A stretch of DNA of 51,106 bases from contig BJOX01000285.1 in NCBI GenBank assembly GCA_009731375.1, positions 440,845 through 491,950 of the forward strand, written 5' to 3'. Both the position numbers and the translations under genes were made by a program. Within the stretch, counting starts at the first letter, position 1. Every line of letters starts with the position of its first letter. Source of the stretch: Paulinella micropora (lineage: Eukaryota > Cercozoa > Imbricatea > Euglyphida). The notes under the pieces are model-generated. The model did no database searches. It was not told the origin of the DNA and worked only from the letters and a program-made list of their open reading frames with translations. This document shows positions 1 to 10,212 of the stretch, one piece after another.

Positions 1-194
1 ATGCATACCTCAAGTCCAAATAAAAACATCTCAAGATAAACATCGTACTGCATCCACATTCTAAATAAAGTATATAAGTATTTATCTGTTCTTATCCGTG
101 TGTTCCAGGGATATATTATATATATATATATATATATATGTATATAAATATAAATATAAATATAAATATAAAATGTAAATATATATATCTATGA

Positions 195-240
<46 letters not shown>

Positions 241-300
241 ATATATATATATAGGTCTGTCCCGTATGTATGTGTGTATGTATGCATGTATGTATGTATG
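1..300. repeat. AT-rich leader with TA and ATAAAT repeats
   Basis: The first ~110 bases are unique but carry no convincing open frame. From about 113 the sequence is alternating TA with an ATAAAT block (about 140-175), passing into GTAT repeats near 262. No gene is visible. Confidence 0.8.
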
Positions 301-308
301 TCTGCCTA

Positions 309-481
309 TAAATCATGGTTTGTCGCAACCAGGAGGAGTTGGGAGCTCATATTGGTAGGTAGCCCCAGACTCGATGTTGACGCTGGTATAATTTTTTTTG
401 GAATTCACGCAAACATTTGCGTTAGGGGAGTGTCCTGAATGCCAAAATTCCTTGTCTTTTCGGCCTTTTTTTGCACCCCCC
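309..481 (-). repeat. Dispersed repeat C, copy 1
   Basis: About 170 bp that recur, reverse-complemented, twice in tandem at about 28385-28735. Shared landmarks are the segments around GGAATTCACGCAAACATTTG, GGAGTGTCCTGAATGCC and CCCCAGACTCGATGTTG. The three copies differ by scattered substitutions and small indels, as expected of an old dispersed repeat. A short frame is open in the two tandem copies, but no protein family is recognised and the open frame may be chance. Strand is given relative to the tandem copies. Confidence 0.8.
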
Positions 482-483
482 AT

Positions 484-965
484 CTGTATGTATGTATGTA
501 TGTATGTATGTATGTATGTATGTATGTATCAGGGTCTGTCCCTGCAACCCCTGCAGCCAAAAGTATGTATGTATGTATGTATGTATGTATGTATGTATGT
601 ATGTGTGTGTGTATGTGTGTGTGTATGTATGTATGTATGTATGTATGTATGTATGTATGTACTAGGGTCTGTCCCTACAACCCCAGCTGCCAAAAATCCC
701 AAACGGTGTAGGTATATATATATATATATTATATATATATACATATACATGTTATATATATGTATACATACATATATACATGTACAAAGTATGTATATAT
801 ATGTATGTATGTATGTATGTGTGTGTGTATGCATGTATGTAACCCCAGCAACCAAAAGTCCCGAACGGTGTAGGTATGTATGTATGTATGTATGTATGTA
901 TGTATGTATGTATGTATGTATGTATGTGACCCCACCAGCCAAAAGTCCCGAACGGTGTAGGTATG

Positions 966-999
<34 letters not shown>

Positions 1000-1021
1000 T
1001 GTATGTTTGTATGTATGTATG

Positions 1022-1052
<31 letters not shown>

Positions 1053-1131
1053 CCCCAGCAGCCAAAAGTCCCGAACGGTGTAGGTATGTATATATGTATG
1101 TACAATGTATGTATGTATGTATGTATGTATG

Positions 1132-1162
<31 letters not shown>

Positions 1163-1241
1163 CCCCAGCAACCAAAACGTCCCGAACGGTGTAGGTATGT
1201 ATATATATATATGCACATAGTATGTATGTTATGTATGCATG

Positions 1242-1272
<31 letters not shown>

Positions 1273-1583
1273 CCCCAGCAACCAAAAGTCCCGAACGGTG
1301 TAGGTATGTATATATATATGTACATGGTATGTGTGTATGTATGTATGTATGTATGTATGTAACCCCAGCAACCAAAAGTCCCGAACGGTGTAGGTATGTA
1401 TATATTTTTGTACATTATGTATGTAACCCCAGCAACCAAAAGTCCCGAACGGTGTAGGTATGTATATATATGTACATAGTATGTATGTATGTATGTATGT
1501 ATGTTATGTATGTATGTATGTATGTATGTATGTATGTACGTATGTAACCCCAGCAACCAAAAATCCCGAACGGTGTAGGTATG

Positions 1584-1617
<34 letters not shown>

Positions 1618-1690
1618 TGTATGTATGTATGTGTGTATGTATGTATGTAACTCCAGCAACCAAAAGTCCCGAACGGTGTAGGTATGTATG

Positions 1691-1724
<34 letters not shown>

Positions 1725-1757
1725 TGTATGTATGTATGTATGTACATACAAAACATA
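484..1757 (+). repeat. (GTAT)n array carrying ten copies of a ~34-bp cassette
   Basis: GTAT tetranucleotide repeats are interrupted by ten near-identical cassettes (starting near 680, 841, 929, 1051, 1161, 1271, 1361, 1426, 1547 and 1651) plus a truncated one near 545. Each cassette begins ACCCCAGCAACC, continues AAAAGTCCCGAACGG and ends TGTAG immediately before GTATGT. A potential acceptor AG and a potential donor GTATGT therefore border about 25 bases in every copy. The long open frames here, rich in Met-Tyr-Val-Cys or His-Thr-Tyr-Ile, are translations of the tetranucleotide and are not genes. Confidence 0.9.
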
Positions 1758-2162
1758 CATACATGACATACATACATAGCATACAAGCATACATACATAT
1801 ACACATACACACAAGCATACATACATATACACATACATACATACATACATACATACAGACATACATACATACATACATACATACATACATACATACACAT
1901 ACATACATACATACATGCATTGCATTGCATTGCATAGCATAGCATAGCATAGCATGCATGTATGTATGTATGTATGTATGCTATGTATGCTATGTATGTA
2001 TATATGTACGTATGTATATATGTACGTATGCATGTATGTATGTATTTATGTCTGTATGTATGTATGTATGTACATATGTATGTATGTATGTGTGTATGTA
2101 TGTATGTGTATATGTATGTATGCTTGTATGCTATGTATGTATGTCATGTATGTATGTTATGT
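1752..2162. repeat. Long inverted repeat of CATA/GTAT arrays
   Basis: The left arm (about 1752-1915) is CATA-type repeat with irregular markers: TGACATAC, TAGCATACAAGCATAC and TATACACATAC. The right arm (about 1960-2162) carries the same markers reverse-complemented in mirrored order. The centre (about 1915-1957) is GCATT followed by AGCAT pentamers. The shared irregularities show that the arms derive from each other and did not arise as independent microsatellites. Confidence 0.75.
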
Positions 2163-2166
2163 ATAG

Positions 2167-2211
2167 GTAAACATCATGCCCACCATGGGCGGTCCAACTC
2201 TGGGCATCACG
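2167..2211 (+). CDS. Candidate small exon, His/Gly/Ser-rich (low-complexity)
   Basis: A 45-base unique island lies between TATAG (possible acceptor) and GTATGTATG (possible donor). Two frames are open. In the frame with one base carried over at each end it encodes KHHAHHGRSNSGHH, which is His/Gly-rich. In frame zero it encodes VNIMPTMGGPTLGIT. The first frame gives the same phase (1-1) as the candidate exons at 2544 and 2890, so I prefer it. It may be an upstream exon of the globin gene further downstream, but no direct link is visible. An exon-like island arising by chance cannot be excluded. The start GTAAAC could also act as a donor. Confidence 0.35.
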
Positions 2212-2297
2212 GTATGTATGTATGTATGTATGTATGTATGTATGTATGTATGCATGTATGTATGTATGTGTGTATGTATGCATGTATGTATGTATGT

Positions 2298-2417
2298 TCC
2301 AACTCTGGCCAGCACCGTGGGCATCACGGTATGTATGTATGTATGCATGTATGTATGTATGTATGTTTGTATGTATGTATGCATGTTCCAACTCTGGCCA
2401 GCACCATGGGCATCACG
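2298..2417 (+). repeat. Two partial copies of the 2167-2211 island with its donor-like end
   Basis: Positions 2298-2328 and 2387-2417 repeat the 3' part of the preceding island (TCCAACTCTGG ... GGGCATCACG) and again run straight into GTATGT or GTATGC. Neither copy has an AG acceptor; both are entered from GTAT repeat. They differ from each other at one base, CGT versus CAT. The space around and between them, up to 2543, is GTAT/GCAT repeat. Confidence 0.85.
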
Positions 2418-2543
2418 GTATGCATGTACGTATGTATGCACGTATGTATGTATGTATGTATGTATGTATGTATGCATGCATGCATGTATGTATGTATGTA
2501 TGTATGTATGTATGTATGTATGTATGTATATATGTATGTATAG

Positions 2544-2573
2544 GTGGGCATACCGTAGCTGCCGCAGCTGCAG
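2544..2573 (+). CDS. Candidate small exon, Ala-rich
   Basis: Thirty bases between TATAG and GTCATG. With one base carried in, it reads G-H-T-V then five Ala. Joined to the neighbouring candidates at 2211 and 2890 the frame stays open and the alanine run extends by one residue, then QQARN. All three islands share phase 1-1. It is very short, so the evidence is phase agreement and position only. Confidence 0.3.
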
Positions 2574-2726
2574 GTCATGTTAGTGTCTATATATACATAT
2601 ATATATATATATACATATATATGTACATACAGATTAATGGGTTGCGGTTAGCTTGTTTTGTTTGATTCATACATACATACATACATATCTTTCGTGTCGA
2701 ACCAAGAAGAAGACGGGTGTGTGTAT

Positions 2727-2757
<31 letters not shown>

Positions 2758-2889
2758 GGGGATTNNNNNNNNNNATATATGATAAATTCTTTTTATGACA
2801 TATGCTATATTGACATATGTTATATGATACATGACAAAGGATATTCATGTATGTATGTATGTATGTATGTTGATATCTCGTTTTTTTAG
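2574..2889. repeat. TA, GT and GTAT repeats with a 10-N gap after poly-G
   Basis: TA repeats (2589-2630), a short unique stretch, a GT run passing into poly-G at 2741-2762, then a 10-N gap (2765-2774). After the gap the sequence is AT-rich with a short GTAT run, ending in the T-rich tract that precedes the 2890 island. No gene is seen. Confidence 0.8.
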
Positions 2890-2970
2890 CTCAACAGGCC
2901 CGTAACAGCAGTCCTGCCTCAGCCACCGCCTCCCCTGCCGCTGTCGTGATGCACTTAGGCACTCCTCATG
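2890..2970 (+). CDS. Candidate exon, Ala/Ser/Pro-rich linker
   Basis: Eighty-one bases with a good acceptor (TCTCGTTTTTTTAG) and a donor (ATG|GTATGT). Two bases complete a codon from upstream. It then encodes QQARNSSPASATASPAAVV followed by MHLGTPH, and one base is carried out (phase 1-1). The other two frames contain stops or are shorter. The base composition is coding-like and unlike the flanks. It looks like part of a disordered linker. The 4657 candidate is in compatible phase. I assign it tentatively to the same plus-strand gene as the globin exon. Confidence 0.45.
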
Positions 2971-3011
2971 GTATGTATATTATGTATGTATGTATGTATG
3001 TATGTATGTAT

Positions 3012-3038
3012 GTCGTCATGCACTTAGGCACTCCTCAT
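3012..3038 (+). repeat. Partial copy of the 3' end of the 2890-2970 exon
   Basis: GTCGTCATGCACTTAGGCAC plus TCCTCATG repeats the end of the preceding candidate exon with one substitution, after an intervening GTAT run. It is followed by unrelated sequence and not by a donor, and then by poly-A leading into a 10-N gap (3101-3110). Confidence 0.85.
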
Positions 3039-3055
3039 GAACCTACTGAACTTGG

Positions 3056-3097
<42 letters not shown>

Positions 3098-3110
3098 ATA
3101 NNNNNNNNNN

Positions 3111-3700
3111 TGTGAATTTTCATCCTATGTTACTGTAGTAAATGGTCACATCAGTGTTCAAGTATCTTTTGACACACAGCTCTTGATATAGTCGGGTTTC
3201 AAATGTCTTATAAATTATAGTCGTTTTCAAAAACTGTGCTTCATTCATCGATTGCTTTATTTGGTTCGGTGGTTGCGTTGGTTGATTGGTATTGATTTGG
3301 TTGGTGGATTGGTTGGTTGGGTCGTGACGCATGTAGGCACTCCACATCTTGATGCTGCAATTCGCCTGCGAGCTAGCTAGCTTGCTTACTTGCTTAGTTT
3401 GTTGATTGGTTGCTTGGCTGAGTTATTGGTCGATTGCCTGCCGCTGTTTTGATGCAGCCACTCCACATGGTCCTAGCTTGTTTGTTCTTGGTTGGTTGGT
3501 TGGTTGGTTGGTTGGTTGATTGCTTGCTTAATAAAGATGAGATATTACTTGGCGATGGACTTGTTGCCGTGGTGATGGACTTACGGACTCTACATAACCT
3601 CAACTCATTTGCTTGATTCATTACTGCTTGCTTCTATTATTACTATTATTGTTACTGTTACTATTATGATTATTATTATTATTATTGTTATTATTATTAT
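3111..3700 (+). repeat. Decayed tandem unit with TTGG-rich spacer, then ATT repeats
   Basis: Three diverged versions of the same exon tail occur near 3324 (GTCGTGACGCATGTAGGCAC), 3438 (GCCGCTGTTTTGATGCAGCC) and 3563 (GCCGTGGTGATGGACTTACG). They are separated by TTGG/TTGC-rich spacers, giving a rough 110-130-bp period. The frames are broken. From about 3635 the sequence is ATT/TTA repeat leading into repeat A at 3702. No intact gene is seen. Confidence 0.6.
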
Positions 3701-3701
3701 T

Positions 3702-3891
3702 CAGCCCAATGGCCTCAAGGCGTTAAACTGTGACGCCAACTCATAACCCTTTGGTGGTAGATGCTGGGGAGGAGGGTCGTTGCGCGCGTAAAAGATCTTA
3801 AACTCCGCATATGCTGGTTGATAGCCCAGGACCCAGCAGACACCAGATTGTTATGGGTGGGGTTTCGAGGCAGCTCTAGCAACCGCGCTTG
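3702..3891 (+). repeat. Dispersed repeat A, partial copy (cut by gap)
   Basis: This matches the 493-bp unit of the array at 12491-15055, starting inside the unit at CAGCCCAATGGCCTC and running to the N gap at 3892. It begins directly after ATT repeats. On the far side of the gap lies the 3' part of the SINE, the same order as at 48233-48778. Confidence 0.95.
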
Positions 3892-4286
3892 NNNNNNNNN
3901 NNNNNNNNNNNNNNNNNNNNNNNNNNNNNNNNNNNNNNNNNNNNNNNNNNNNNNNNNNNNNNNNNNNNNNNNNNNNNNNNNNNNNNNNNNNNNNNNNNNN
4001 NNNNNNNNNNNNNNNNNNNNNNNNNNNNNNNNNNNNNNNNNNNNNNNNNNNNNNNNNNNNNNNNNNNNNNNNNNNNNNNNNNNNNNNNNNNNNNNNNNNN
4101 NNNNNNNNNNNNNNNNNNNNNNNNNNNNNNNNNNNNNNNNNNNNNNNNNNNNNNNNNNNNNNNNNNNNNNNNNNNNNNNNNNNNNNNNNNNNNNNNNNNN
4201 NNNNNNNNNNNNNNNNNNNNNNNNNNNNNNNNNNNNNNNNNNNNNNNNNNNNNNNNNNNNNNNNNNNNNNNNNNNNNNNNNNNNNN
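3892..4286. other. Assembly gap (395 N)
   Basis: A run of N. By comparison with 48496-48641 it should hide the rest of a repeat A copy and the tRNA-like head of a SINE. Confidence 0.95.
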
Positions 4287-4403
4287 GGAACTGCCCTTGC
4301 GGGGGTGTCATTAGAGCTTATCGTCAATTCTTCGTACTCCCCTCACGGGTGAGACGATGGAGGCGCATGTGCAGAAATGCATCAGCCATTGACAGAGAAG
4401 CAC
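4287..4403 (+). mobile_element. SINE, 3' part, ending in ATT tail
   Basis: Matches the 3' 117 bases of the SINE family described at 49942 (GGAACTGCCCTTGCGGGGGT through CAGAGAAGCAC), followed by a long ATT tract (4404-4650). The 5' half is lost in the gap. Confidence 0.9.
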
Positions 4404-4439
<36 letters not shown>

Positions 4440-4459
4440 CATTATTATTATCATTATTA

Positions 4460-4499
<40 letters not shown>

Positions 4500-4511
4500 T
4501 ACTATTACTAC

Positions 4512-4556
<45 letters not shown>

Positions 4557-4565
4557 TACTATTAC

Positions 4566-4619
<54 letters not shown>

Positions 4620-4650
4620 TATTATTGTTATTGTTATTATTATTATTTTT
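4404..4650 (+). repeat. (ATT)n tract with ATC, ACT and GTT variants
   Basis: A nearly pure trinucleotide tract, read in other frames as poly-Tyr, poly-Leu or poly-Asn. It continues directly from the SINE 3' end and finishes in a pyrimidine-rich stretch before the candidate exon at 4657. Confidence 0.95.
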
Positions 4651-4656
4651 GTGCAG

Positions 4657-4749
4657 GCACACCTCTGATGGGGAATCGAGGCTTGGGCAAGTCGTCCCCC
4701 TCCCCCTTAGGCAAGTCCTCCCCCTCCCCCTTAGGCCAAGTTCTCCCCC
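4657..4749 (+). CDS. Candidate exon, Ser-Pro repeat (cut by gap)
   Basis: A strong acceptor (ATTATTTTTGTGCAG) precedes 93 bases of unique, GC-rich sequence running into a gap. With one base carried in from the 2890-2970 candidate it reads GTPLMGNRGLGKSSPSPLG and then a second KSSPSPLG: a 24-base in-frame tandem duplication. It would extend the disordered Ser/Pro-rich region. No donor is seen because the gap follows. A second frame is also open, so the coding assignment rests on acceptor quality and phase. Confidence 0.4.
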
Positions 4750-5358
4750 NNNNNNNNNNNNNNNNNNNNNNNNNNNNNNNNNNNNNNNNNNNNNNNNNNN
4801 NNNNNNNNNNNNNNNNNNNNNNNNNNNNNNNNNNNNNNNNNNNNNNNNNNNNNNNNNNNNNNNNNNNNNNNNNNNNNNNNNNNNNNNNNNNNNNNNNNNN
4901 NNNNNNNNNNNNNNNNNNNNNNNNNNNNNNNNNNNNNNNNNNNNNNNNNNNNNNNNNNNNNNNNNNNNNNNNNNNNNNNNNNNNNNNNNNNNNNNNNNNN
5001 NNNNNNNNNNNNNNNNNNNNNNNNNNNNNNNNNNNNNNNNNNNNNNNNNNNNNNNNNNNNNNNNNNNNNNNNNNNNNNNNNNNNNNNNNNNNNNNNNNNN
5101 NNNNNNNNNNNNNNNNNNNNNNNNNNNNNNNNNNNNNNNNNNNNNNNNNNNNNNNNNNNNNNNNNNNNNNNNNNNNNNNNNNNNNNNNNNNNNNNNNNNN
5201 NNNNNNNNNNNNNNNNNNNNNNNNNNNNNNNNNNNNNNNNNNNNNNNNNNNNNNNNNNNNNNNNNNNNNNNNNNNNNNNNNNNNNNNNNNNNNNNNNNNN
5301 NNNNNNNNNNNNNNNNNNNNNNNNNNNNNNNNNNNNNNNNNNNNNNNNNNNNNNNNNN
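4750..5358. other. Assembly gap (609 N)
   Basis: A run of N, followed on its right side by a poly-T homopolymer (5361-5398). It may contain the end of the preceding candidate exon. Confidence 0.95.
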
Positions 5359-5359
5359 T

Positions 5360-5403
<44 letters not shown>

Positions 5404-5728
5404 GCGAAAAAGATAATTTCTTGCCTCACATACCTACATACATACGTGCATACATACATACATACATACACACAAACATACATACATACATTACATGCAT
5501 ACATACATACATACATACATACATAATCTCCAGAACGGGACGCCAACCCAGGCGCCCCGTCGCATCCCTAGCAATGGGACAGGTTCTCCCTTCATGGCCA
5601 ACCGTGACCTTAACGGCGACGTACGTACCTATCTCTAATCTATCTTTCTACCTTTTTTTTATTTATTTGTTTATTATTTTTTTTCTTTTTTTTTTTAATA
5701 CCTTGCTATGAGAGAGAGAGACAGAGAC

Positions 5729-5771
<43 letters not shown>

Positions 5772-5774
5772 TAA

Positions 5775-5835
<61 letters not shown>

Positions 5836-5929
5836 CAGAGAGAGAGAGAGAGCGAGAGAGAGAGAGAGAGAATGGGGGGGGGGGGGGGGGGGAGAAAAAA
5901 AAAAAAAANNNNNNNNNNNNNNNNNNNNN
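5359..5929. repeat. Poly-T, CATA, GA repeats and a short shared motif (F)
   Basis: Poly-T, then CATA repeats (5426-5523), then a unique stretch containing CGGGACGCCAACCCAGGCGC (motif F, near 5536), which recurs near 6478. A GA-rich tract (5708-5872) passes into poly-G and poly-A and a gap (5909-5929). No gene is seen. Confidence 0.8.
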
Positions 5930-5976
<47 letters not shown>

Positions 5977-6005
5977 CCTATCTATCTATCTAGCTAGCTA
6001 GCTAG

Positions 6006-6045
<40 letters not shown>

Positions 6046-6105
6046 ATCTATCTATCTATTCTATTCTATTCTATTCTATCTATTCTATTCTATCTATCTA
6101 TCTAT

Positions 6106-6162
<57 letters not shown>

Positions 6163-6172
6163 TTATCTATCT
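5930..6172 (+). repeat. (CTAT)n microsatellite
   Basis: CTAT tetranucleotide with a short TTCTA pentamer sub-block (6057-6105) and a GCTA block (5990-6007). Confidence 0.95.
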
Positions 6173-6470
6173 CGGAATAAAACCCACAGTGCTCTGTCGG
6201 TTTATACTAGACTGTCGAACAGTCTCGAAACTCCATCTGCTTACTGGGCCCTCTGTAATGGAGGTGGGAGCTCGTTCTGCAAGGGGCGCTTATGGAACGA
6301 GCCCTGGCCCCGCCTGGTACTAGGGAGCTTTGGTATCGCCTGTATCAGTCCCTTCCGTGCAAACATCACGGCTTAGCTGGGCATCGGGTTAATACTTTAC
6401 CCACAGACTTCCTTGGTTGACGAAATCAGAAGCTCCTTTTTTCTGACATTAGTCGATATCTCATCTATCT
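6173..6470 (+). mobile_element. Dispersed repeat E, copy 1 (non-coding retroposon-like)
   Basis: About 290 bp of unique sequence, recurring reverse-complemented at 29398-29685 with very few differences. It begins CGGAATAAAACCCACAG and ends GTCGATATCTCATCTATCTA, so in its own orientation both copies run into CTAT repeats at the 3' end. It contains a small palindrome, GACTGTCGAACAGTC. I found no clear A or B box and no open frame of note. A microsatellite at one constant end suggests a SINE-like retroposon, but the class is not established. Confidence 0.7.
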
Positions 6471-6780
<310 letters not shown>

Positions 6781-6804
6781 ATCCGCTGCAGGGGCGCCAT
6801 TCGA

Positions 6805-6918
6805 GAAAGCTATTATACATACATGCATACATACATACATACATACATACATACATACATACATACATACATACATACAGACAGACATACATACAGACAT
6901 ACAGACATACATACAAAC

Positions 6919-6949
<31 letters not shown>

Positions 6950-7313
6950 CATACATACATACACACATACACACATACATACGGACACACACATACATAC
7001 ATACAGATATAATTGTGTGTGTGTGTAAAGGCCATTCTTTAAAACCCTCCAATTTGAACATACATACATACATAAATACATGCATAAATACATACATACG
7101 TACATACATACATACATACACATACATACATACATACACATACATACATACACACATACACATACATACATACATACATACATACATACATACAGATACA
7201 ATGTGTGTGTAAAGGCCCTTCAAGAAAACCCTCCAATTTGAACATACATACATACATGCATACGTACATACATACATCCATACATACACGCATACGCACA
7301 TACACACACACAT

Positions 7314-7389
<76 letters not shown>

Positions 7390-7590
7390 ATTTCATACGT
7401 AACTTCTTTCACACACACTTTCATACATACATACAGATATAATGTGTGTGTGTACAGCTACGTTATTCTAGAAAACACGTATATATACTTCATACGTAAC
7501 TTCTTTCACGCACACTTTCATACATACATACAGATATAATGTGTGTGTGTACAGCTACGTAATTCTAGAAAACCTTCGAATCTGAGCAAT
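6805..7590 (+). repeat. (CATA)n array with two interspersed cassettes
   Basis: CATA repeats carry two copies of a cassette TAAAGGCC...AAACCCTCCAATTTGAACAT (near 7026 and 7210). A ~104-bp direct duplication follows (about 7393-7475 and 7488-7575; shared CATACGTAACTTCTTTCAC and GTGTACAGCTACGT...ATTCTAGAAAAC). A TA/GT block lies at 7330-7385. No gene is seen. Confidence 0.85.
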
Positions 7591-7602
7591 CCTGGAGGTC
7601 TT

Positions 7603-7677
<75 letters not shown>

Positions 7678-7715
7678 CCTACCTACCTACCTACCTACCT
7701 ACCTACCTATCTATA

Positions 7716-7769
<54 letters not shown>

Positions 7770-7810
7770 ATTCTAGAAAACCTTCCTATGTGAGCAAGCC
7801 TGGAGGTCTT

Positions 7811-7889
<79 letters not shown>

Positions 7890-7933
7890 ATCTATCTATC
7901 TATCTGCTCCAATTTGAGCAAGCCTGGAGGTCT

Positions 7934-8004
<71 letters not shown>

Positions 8005-8005
8005 G

Positions 8006-8045
<40 letters not shown>

Positions 8046-8046
8046 A
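7591..8046 (+). repeat. (CTAT)n array with three repeated cassettes
   Basis: CTAT/CTAC repeats interrupted by copies of a GAGCAAGCCTGGAGGTCTT cassette (near 7585, 7792 and 7915). The first two are preceded by AATTCTAGAAAACCTTC. Each cassette ends directly in CTAT. Confidence 0.9.
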
Positions 8047-8122
8047 TTATCCAGTCGCTGATGGGTGGCGGGGTGGAACGGATGCATATGTCTTCGGATA
8101 TGTAGAGCTGATAAACCAAACA

Positions 8123-8123
<1 letters not shown>
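8047..8123 (+). mobile_element. Dispersed repeat G, copy 1, with CTAT tail
   Basis: About 75 bp related to the reverse complement of about 31743-31815. Shared core: GATGGGTGGCGGG...ATGTCTTCGGATATG.AGAGCTGATA.ACCAA, then CTAT repeats. The copies differ at roughly one base in six. As with repeat E, the microsatellite sits at the same end of both copies. Confidence 0.6.
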
Positions 8124-8186
<63 letters not shown>

Positions 8187-8195
8187 CATCTATCC

Positions 8196-8226
<31 letters not shown>

Positions 8227-8255
8227 CATATATCTATCTATCTATCTATCTATCC

Positions 8256-8296
<41 letters not shown>

Positions 8297-8375
8297 CCTA
8301 TGTACCTACCTACCTACCTAATTACCTGCCTACCTGCCTACCTACCTACCTACCTATATTTCTGTCTATTTATCT
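8124..8375 (+). repeat. (CTAT)n with CTAC and CCAT variants
   Basis: Tetranucleotide tract, degenerate (CTAC, CTGC) towards 8300-8375, passing into GT repeats. Confidence 0.95.
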
Positions 8376-8382
8376 ACTTATC

Positions 8383-8413
<31 letters not shown>

Positions 8414-8486
8414 CAGAGCAACAAACGAACGGGACAGAGGCATTTGCAGGAGCGCTTTCATCCTACCCACCTGGACACGTAAAAGA

Positions 8487-8527
<41 letters not shown>

Positions 8528-8608
8528 GGAGAGAGAGAGGGAGGCAGGGAGGGAGGAGGAGAGAGGGGGGGGGGGGGGGGGNNNNNNNNNNCCTTCCCAC
8601 CTGGACAC

Positions 8609-8649
<41 letters not shown>

Positions 8650-8697
8650 GTACAGGAGCGCTGTCATCCTTCCCACCTGGATATGTAAGAGTGCGAG

Positions 8698-8732
<35 letters not shown>

Positions 8733-8745
8733 CAGGGGACTGCTC
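8376..8745 (+). repeat. GT and GA repeats with a three-copy cassette
   Basis: A cassette with CAGGAGCGCT.TCATCCT.CC and CACCTGGACACGTAAAAGAG is present near 8447-8487, 8592-8618 (5' part cut by the poly-G-flanked gap 8582-8591) and 8653-8692. Each copy runs directly into a GA tract. Confidence 0.85.
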
Positions 8746-8747
8746 TC

Positions 8748-8796
<49 letters not shown>

Positions 8797-8843
8797 CCTA
8801 CCTATCTATCTACCTATCTATCTACCCATCTATCTATCCATCC

Positions 8844-8901
<58 letters not shown>

Positions 8902-8937
8902 TTACCTATCTATTTACCTATATATCTACCTACCTAC

Positions 8938-8989
<52 letters not shown>

Positions 8990-9029
8990 TTACCTATCTA
9001 TTTACCTATCTATCTACCTACCTACCTAC

Positions 9030-9124
<95 letters not shown>

Positions 9125-9201
9125 CGTATTGGTGACTGCATTCCATCATAGCCGTCCAGTGTTGCATAGCCCGGGCTAGGTCCCTGCGGGGGTTTAGGCC
9201 T
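8746..9201 (+). repeat. (CTAT)n array and short unique end
   Basis: CTAT with CTAC/TTAC variants to 9123, then about 78 bases of unique sequence that runs into a gap. No gene is seen. Confidence 0.9.
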
Positions 9202-9775
9202 NNNNNNNNNNNNNNNNNNNNNNNNNNNNNNNNNNNNNNNNNNNNNNNNNNNNNNNNNNNNNNNNNNNNNNNNNNNNNNNNNNNNNNNNNNNNNNNNNNN
9301 NNNNNNNNNNNNNNNNNNNNNNNNNNNNNNNNNNNNNNNNNNNNNNNNNNNNNNNNNNNNNNNNNNNNNNNNNNNNNNNNNNNNNNNNNNNNNNNNNNNN
9401 NNNNNNNNNNNNNNNNNNNNNNNNNNNNNNNNNNNNNNNNNNNNNNNNNNNNNNNNNNNNNNNNNNNNNNNNNNNNNNNNNNNNNNNNNNNNNNNNNNNN
9501 NNNNNNNNNNNNNNNNNNNNNNNNNNNNNNNNNNNNNNNNNNNNNNNNNNNNNNNNNNNNNNNNNNNNNNNNNNNNNNNNNNNNNNNNNNNNNNNNNNNN
9601 NNNNNNNNNNNNNNNNNNNNNNNNNNNNNNNNNNNNNNNNNNNNNNNNNNNNNNNNNNNNNNNNNNNNNNNNNNNNNNNNNNNNNNNNNNNNNNNNNNNN
9701 NNNNNNNNNNNNNNNNNNNNNNNNNNNNNNNNNNNNNNNNNNNNNNNNNNNNNNNNNNNNNNNNNNNNNNNNNNN
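9202..9775. other. Assembly gap (574 N)
   Basis: A run of N flanked on the right by poly-G. Exons of the globin gene model could be hidden here. Confidence 0.95.
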
Positions 9776-9811
9776 GGGGGGGAATTCCAAACTGGACCAT
9801 CAGCAGCTTGT

Positions 9812-9847
9812 TCATCTATCTATCTATCTATCTATCCATCTATCTAT

Positions 9848-9888
<41 letters not shown>

Positions 9889-9907
9889 CAATCTATCTAT
9901 CTATCCA

Positions 9908-9948
<41 letters not shown>

Positions 9949-9970
9949 ATCTATCTATCTAATCTATCTA

Positions 9971-10009
<39 letters not shown>

Positions 10010-10066
10010 CATCTATCTATCGATTTTCGCATGTAATCCGCGTGCATGTACATACGCACATATTGC

Positions 10067-10129
<63 letters not shown>

Positions 10130-10166
10130 CATTATTATTATTATATTACTATTATTATTATTATTA

Positions 10167-10212
<46 letters not shown>

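Noticed and set aside
840-1690. CRISPR-like array (regular cassettes with spacers)
   Set aside because: The conserved part is the cassette and the spacers are simple GTAT repeat of variable length. The DNA is eukaryotic and no cas genes are present.
529-2033. Long minus-strand frames rich in His-Thr-Tyr-Ile and Met-Tyr-Val-Cys
   Set aside because: Translations of stop-free GTAT/CATA repeats.
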